Position numbers and translations under genes: made by a program. From the NCBI RefSeq assembly GCF_016658545.1, contig NZ_JACVZC010000013.1, forward strand, positions 1-64,000: a stretch of 64,000 nucleotides of DNA, in the 5' to 3' direction. Of the stretch, positions 60,892 through 64,000 are shown piece by piece. The stretch is from Pseudomonas sp. S37. Its GTDB lineage: Bacteria; Pseudomonadota; Gammaproteobacteria; Pseudomonadales; Pseudomonadaceae. The notes under the pieces are model-generated. The model worked only from the letters and a program-made list of their open reading frames with translations. It ran no database searches and was not told where the DNA came from. Positions within the stretch are counted from its first letter, which is position 1. The number at the start of each line of letters is the position of its first letter.

Positions 60892-60912
60892 GAAAGCATG
60901 CGATAACAGCAC

Positions 60913-61530
60913 TCACGCGTTGTGCAGTACTGCCTGTATCTCACCAACCACCTGCCGCGTTGCCTGGTCGACACTGCCTTCATTGCGGCACAGCACCCAG
61001 CCATGCTCGGCAACCGCCCGCTCGAATGCCTCGGTGCAGGCAACCTGTTCATCCAGGTTGTGGATCACCGTACTGCCCAGCCCGCGGTTTCGCGCTGCGG
61101 CCCTTGCCCATGAAATTTCAGCGGCGGTGACCACACCGACATGCAGGTCTGGCACTTGCACCCCGCGCTCAAGGTTCAACTGCAAGATCTGCGCAAACGG
61201 CACGGTACGTCGAAATGCCGCGTCAGACGGGTACCAGCGGTCGATCAGGATGATGCTGTCAGTGGGCTGCTTGGGCAGTACCTTGCGAGAAACCCAGGCA
61301 CGGCTTTCTGCGAACCGCTCGCAGACCTGATATTCCAGCGCCTGGCAGGGGCTTCTGGCGAGCCTGTTGACCAGCACCATGGTTTCGCTGCGGTAGGGGT
61401 CGTTGTTCCTCTCGCAAAGGCGGACTACCTTGTGCCCGTCCAGCCTCAGGGCTTGTGTCACGGCCTCCAGCAGTGTGGTCTTGCCGGTGCCCTTGGGGCC
61501 ATCGATGGAAACAAACAGCGGGCGGTTCAT
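60913..61530 (-). CDS. thymidylate-kinase-like P-loop protein
   Basis: 205 residues. FVSIDGPKGTGKTTLLEAV is a P-loop of the dTMP-kinase type, and LIDRWYPSDAAFR matches the DRY/DRx segment for nucleotide binding. The LID and overall sequence differ from the housekeeping Tmk, so its phosphate acceptor may differ. No neighbour suggests a pathway. Convergent with the LysR gene. Confidence 0.8.
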   Translation of the reverse strand: MNRPLFVSIDGPKGTGKTTLLEAVTQALRLDGHKVVRLCERNNDPYRSETMVLVNRLARSPCQALEYQVCERFAESRAWVSRKVLPKQPTDSIILIDRWYPSDAAFRRTVPFAQILQLNLERGVQVPDLHVGVVTAAEISWARAAARNRGLGSTVIHNLDEQVACTEAFERAVAEHGWVLCRNEGSVDQATRQVVGEIQAVLHNA

Positions 61531-61668
61531 CGTTCAATACCAGTAGGCTCAAGCGCGCGATAAGACCATTTAATGCGCCTTGCCTTCAAGCTTCTGCCGA
61601 ACGGAGTACATATGTACTCCACAGGCGAAAGGCGGCATGGGCCGCCTTCGCTGCTACTGCATTGCCTG

Positions 61669-62421
61669 TCAGATCTGCGCCTGACCACCATCGACGAACA
61701 ACTCGGCGCCGTTGACAAAGCTGGCATCGTCACTGGCCAGGAACACCGCCGCATTGGCAATCTCGACGGGCTCCCCCACCCGGCCCAGCGGCACTTGCGC
61801 CGCCAGGTAGTCGAGCAAACCTTGCTGTTGCTGTGCATCCGGCCCCGCGAGGTCGACCAGGCCAGGGGTACGGGTTGCCCCGGGGCTAAGGGTGTTGACC
61901 CGTACCCCACGGTCCTTGAGGTCGAGGATCCAGCTGCGGGCAAAGGCGCGCACGGCCGCCTTGGAAGCCGAGTACACACTGAACGCCGCAGTACCCGAGC
62001 TGCCTGCCGTAGAGCCGGTCAGAATGATCGAGGCGTTGCGTGCCAGCAACGGCAGTGCCTTTTGCACGGTGAACAGCACGCCTTTCACGTTGCGGTCGAA
62101 GGTATCGTCATAGTGCGCCTCGGTGATGTCGCCCAAGGGCAGCATCGAGCCGCCGCCAGCGTTGGCAAACAGTACGTCGAGGTGCCCATGCTGTTCGGCA
62201 ATGCGGGCGTACAGTTCGTCCAGTTGTTCCAGGCGGGTGGAGTCGATCGCAACCCCGGTAGCGTTGCCAACCAGTGCCACAGCCTTGTCCAGCTCCGCCT
62301 GGCGCCGGCCGGAGATGTAAACGTGCGCCCCTTCTTCGGCAAACCGTTTGGCCGTGGCCAGGCCGATACCGGTGGTACCGCCAGTGACCAGTGCGATCTT
62401 GCCTTCGAGTTTGTTGCTCAT
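61669..62421 (-). CDS. SDR family oxidoreductase
   Basis: 250 residues, classical [35 protein letters not shown] and YSASK active site; C-terminal [16 protein letters not shown] is the standard NAD(P)-SDR end. It is divergent from LysR 62526, which probably controls it. Resembles enzymes often induced by oxidised or chlorinated compounds; substrate unknown. Confidence 0.93.
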   Translation of the reverse strand: MSNKLEGKIALVTGGTTGIGLATAKRFAEEGAHVYISGRRQAELDKAVALVGNATGVAIDSTRLEQLDELYARIAEQHGHLDVLFANAGGGSMLPLGDITEAHYDDTFDRNVKGVLFTVQKALPLLARNASIILTGSTAGSSGTAAFSVYSASKAAVRAFARSWILDLKDRGVRVNTLSPGATRTPGLVDLAGPDAQQQQGLLDYLAAQVPLGRVGEPVEIANAAVFLASDDASFVNGAELFVDGGQAQI

Positions 62422-62525
62422 GGTGTTTCTCCCGTCAGGTTGGTGAGTTGCTGTTGGGAGAAGCGTATCGACCTACGGCAATTTTCAAAATAGAATCATT
62501 TGAAACTCATCATTGCAGATTTGAA

Positions 62526-63446
62526 ATGGCAAGAATTCCGGATTTCGAAGGCTTGGCCATGTTCGCCAAGGTGGCTGAAGAAGGCTCGTACGCCGCAGCA
62601 TCGCGGACCATGGGTGTATCGGTGCCGACCGTTTCCCGTGCCGTCGCCCGCCTGGAGGAGCGCCTGGGTGGGCGCTTGTTCAACCGCACTTCGCGGCAGT
62701 TGTCCCTGACCGAGTTTGGTCAGCGCATGGTCGAGCAGGCCAGCGCGCTGTATCGCCAGGCGGAGGAAATGGAAAGCGAGGCCCTGGAGTTGTCGGTACA
62801 GCCGCGCGGGTTGGTGCGCCTGGCGGTGCCCATGTCATTTGGCCTGCGCTGGGTCGCACCGTTGTTACCGGAGTTGCTGGCGCGTTATCCGGGGCTGGAG
62901 CTCGACCTGCACTTGTCCGATTCGACGGTTGACCTTGTGGCCGATGGCTTTGATGCCGCCCTGCGTATCGCCGCATTGCCCGATTCTTCATTGGTAGCGC
63001 GGCGTATCTGCCCGGTCACCCAGTACCTGCTGGCATCACCTGGTTATCTTGCCCGCCACGGCCGCCCTGAGCATCCGCGCGAACTGGCCGAGCATGGCTG
63101 CATGAGCTACGCCTACCGCGCCCGCAGCCAGGTGTGGCGGTTTACCCACATCGATGGCACGGAACAGGACGTAACGCCGCGTGGCCCGCTGCGGGTTACC
63201 AACTCCGATGCCCTGGTGGCGCCGTTGCTGGCAGGTCTGGCGATTGCCGAACTGCCGGAGTTCATTGCCGCTGAATACCTGGCTGATGGCCGCCTCGAGC
63301 GGGTGTTGCCCGACTGGAGCATGACCCAGGGCGGGCTGTATTTTGTCACGCCCTCGGCGCGCAGCCGGCCCAGGAAAGTTCAGGCATTGGCCGACTTCTT
63401 CGTCGAGCGCTTGTCCGAGCCCGCCTGGTATTCAGCGCCCCTGTAG
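62526..63446 (+). CDS. LysR-family regulator (CrgA-like) next to the SDR
   Basis: 306 residues. HTH GLAMFAKVAEEGSYAAASRT and TVSRAVARLEERLGGRLFNR; effector-binding domain of the CrgA type. Divergent from the SDR. Its stop TAG (63444-63446) lies inside the first REP arm (TGTAG), so the REP element directly abuts the gene. Confidence 0.93.
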   Translation: MARIPDFEGLAMFAKVAEEGSYAAASRTMGVSVPTVSRAVARLEERLGGRLFNRTSRQLSLTEFGQRMVEQASALYRQAEEMESEALELSVQPRGLVRLAVPMSFGLRWVAPLLPELLARYPGLELDLHLSDSTVDLVADGFDAALRIAALPDSSLVARRICPVTQYLLASPGYLARHGRPEHPRELAEHGCMSYAYRARSQVWRFTHIDGTEQDVTPRGPLRVTNSDALVAPLLAGLAIAELPEFIAAEYLADGRLERVLPDWSMTQGGLYFVTPSARSRPRKVQALADFFVERLSEPAWYSAPL

Positions 63447-63526
63447 GAGCGGCTTTAGCCGCGAACACCGGCGCAGCCCGTGCCATGCACCGCGTTGGAT
63501 TCTTCGCGGCTAAAGCCGCTCCTACA
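63442..63526. repeat. REPIN: two REP arms with 24-base perfect inverted repeats
   Basis: TGTAGGAGCGGCTTTAGCCGCGAA (63442-63465) and its exact reverse complement (63503-63526) enclose a 37-base centre with CACCGGCGCAGCCCGTGC. It lies between convergent genes. Confidence 0.9.
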
Positions 63527-63535
63527 CCGACCGCG

Positions 63536-64000
63536 TCAGCTTTGGGCTTGCCAGCCCATTTGCCTGAGCGCTGTGAGCAAGCGTTCGCCCTCAAGGCCTG
63601 GCACTTCGCGCCCGTCGTCAGCCAGCATCGAGCGCCCCGCCAGGATCGCATTGACAATGGCTTCCTCAACCGCCTCGGCTGCCGCTGCGAACAGCGGCGA
63701 GATATGGTCGTTGTTGACCATCACCACCTGTGCCGTCTTTGGCAGATCGCGGCGGTTGTAGTCGGCCGGCGCCAGCCCGGTATTACCGGTCGAAAACGCC
63801 AGGAAGATATCGCCGCTGGAGTCATCGGTACCGCCCCCCGTACGGGCAATGCCCAACGCCGCCCGTTGCGCCAGGCGCTGGCACTGGTGCGGCAGCAACG
63901 GTGCATCGGTGGCCAGCACTACCACGATCGAGCCCATGCCTGGGGTGTCCTGCTGATCAAACGGCGAAGGCAGATCGAGCAACACTCGGCCAACCGGGTA
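63536..64000 (-). CDS. P1-family peptidase (DmpA/BapA-like), N-terminus outside the window
   Basis: C-terminal about 155 residues of a P1 (S58) N-terminal-nucleophile aminopeptidase. GSIVVVLATDAPLLPHQCQR, LAQRAALGIARTGGG with DDSSGDIFLAFST, and EEAIVNAILAGRSM are family motifs. The GSIV segment holds the self-cleavage site before Ser and SSGDIF is the usual strand next to it. D- or beta-aminopeptidase activity is likely. Cut by the window edge. Confidence 0.85.
   Translation of the reverse strand, partial: YPVGRVLLDLPSPFDQQDTPGMGSIVVVLATDAPLLPHQCQRLAQRAALGIARTGGGTDDSSGDIFLAFSTGNTGLAPADYNRRDLPKTAQVVMVNNDHISPLFAAAAEAVEEAIVNAILAGRSMLADDGREVPGLEGERLLTALRQMGWQAQS

Noticed and set aside
47009..63526. 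Recurrent GC-rich palindromes as a CRISPR array
   Set aside because: They are dispersed REP/REPIN elements without regular spacers, and no cas gene is present.

Overview
The window looks like a chromosome segment of a Pseudomonas putida-group bacterium. The flanks are GC-rich. Many genes are of well-known P. putida types, and REP palindromes of the 'GCGGGTGAACCCGCTCCTAC' and 'TGTAGGAGCGGCTTTAGCCGCG' kinds sit between genes. I see no rRNA or tRNA gene and no CRISPR array.

Layout. (1) 0.3-4.7 kb: alpha/beta hydrolase, GlxA-type regulator, SDR, AhpD-like protein and quinone-reductase-like dehydrogenase. (2) 4.8-17.1 kb: stress and envelope genes: cupin, two DUF4142 secreted proteins, a DUF72-EEP-clsB-ybhN lipid operon, metallothionein with a tiny Cys-rich gene, YbdK-type ligase, HemK-like methylase, haem-oxygenase-like enzyme, lipoprotein, MgtC/SapB protein. 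(3) 17.1-28.1 kb: an AT-richer accessory island with a lone tyrosine recombinase, a TIR-like nucleotide-binding (CBASS/Pycsar effector type) protein, a decayed gene, an orphan ParS/DUF2384 antitoxin-like protein, and a Tn7/Tn5053-like transposition operon: DDE transposase, AAA+ ATPase, a second ATPase with a broken Walker A motif, TniQ, and a small unknown. A KfrA_N-type DNA-binding protein and a convergent 278-residue unknown precede it. Composite repeats lie at its right side. (4) 28.1-31.9 kb: a second, diverged copy of the regulator/SDR/dehydrogenase module of region 1. (5) 31.9-41.8 kb: acetolactate-synthase-like remnant, M20 amidohydrolase with divergent LysR, POT peptide transporter, then aminotransferase plus three tandem RraA/HMG-aldolase-like genes with divergent LysR, hydrolase and ACT protein.

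(6) 41.9-47.0 kb: a six-gene operon (NTF2-like, SDR, FAD oxidoreductase, DUF1365, cyclopropane-fatty-acid-synthase-like, DUF2878) behind TGTACA-type palindromes, probably a light- or stress-inducible lipid modification operon. (7) 47.3-55.3 kb: RidA, a polar amino acid ABC transporter, and a 1015-residue kinase / M23 / class-III aminotransferase fusion, framed by two paralogous Lrp/AsnC regulators. This reads as uptake and breakdown of an amino or hydroxy-amino compound. (8) 55.4-58.1 kb: a zinc-starvation set (Cys-depleted DksA2, PyrC2-type dihydroorotase, an NTF2-like protein and Cys-free L31) with two Zur-box-like palindromes. (9) 58.1-64.0 kb: MFS transporter, two LysR regulators, thymidylate-kinase-like P-loop protein, SDR and the end of a P1-family peptidase cut by the window edge.

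The best candidate for a little-described system is the 21-28 kb transposition module with its paired canonical and degenerate ATPases. All family assignments come from reading motifs; no search was run.
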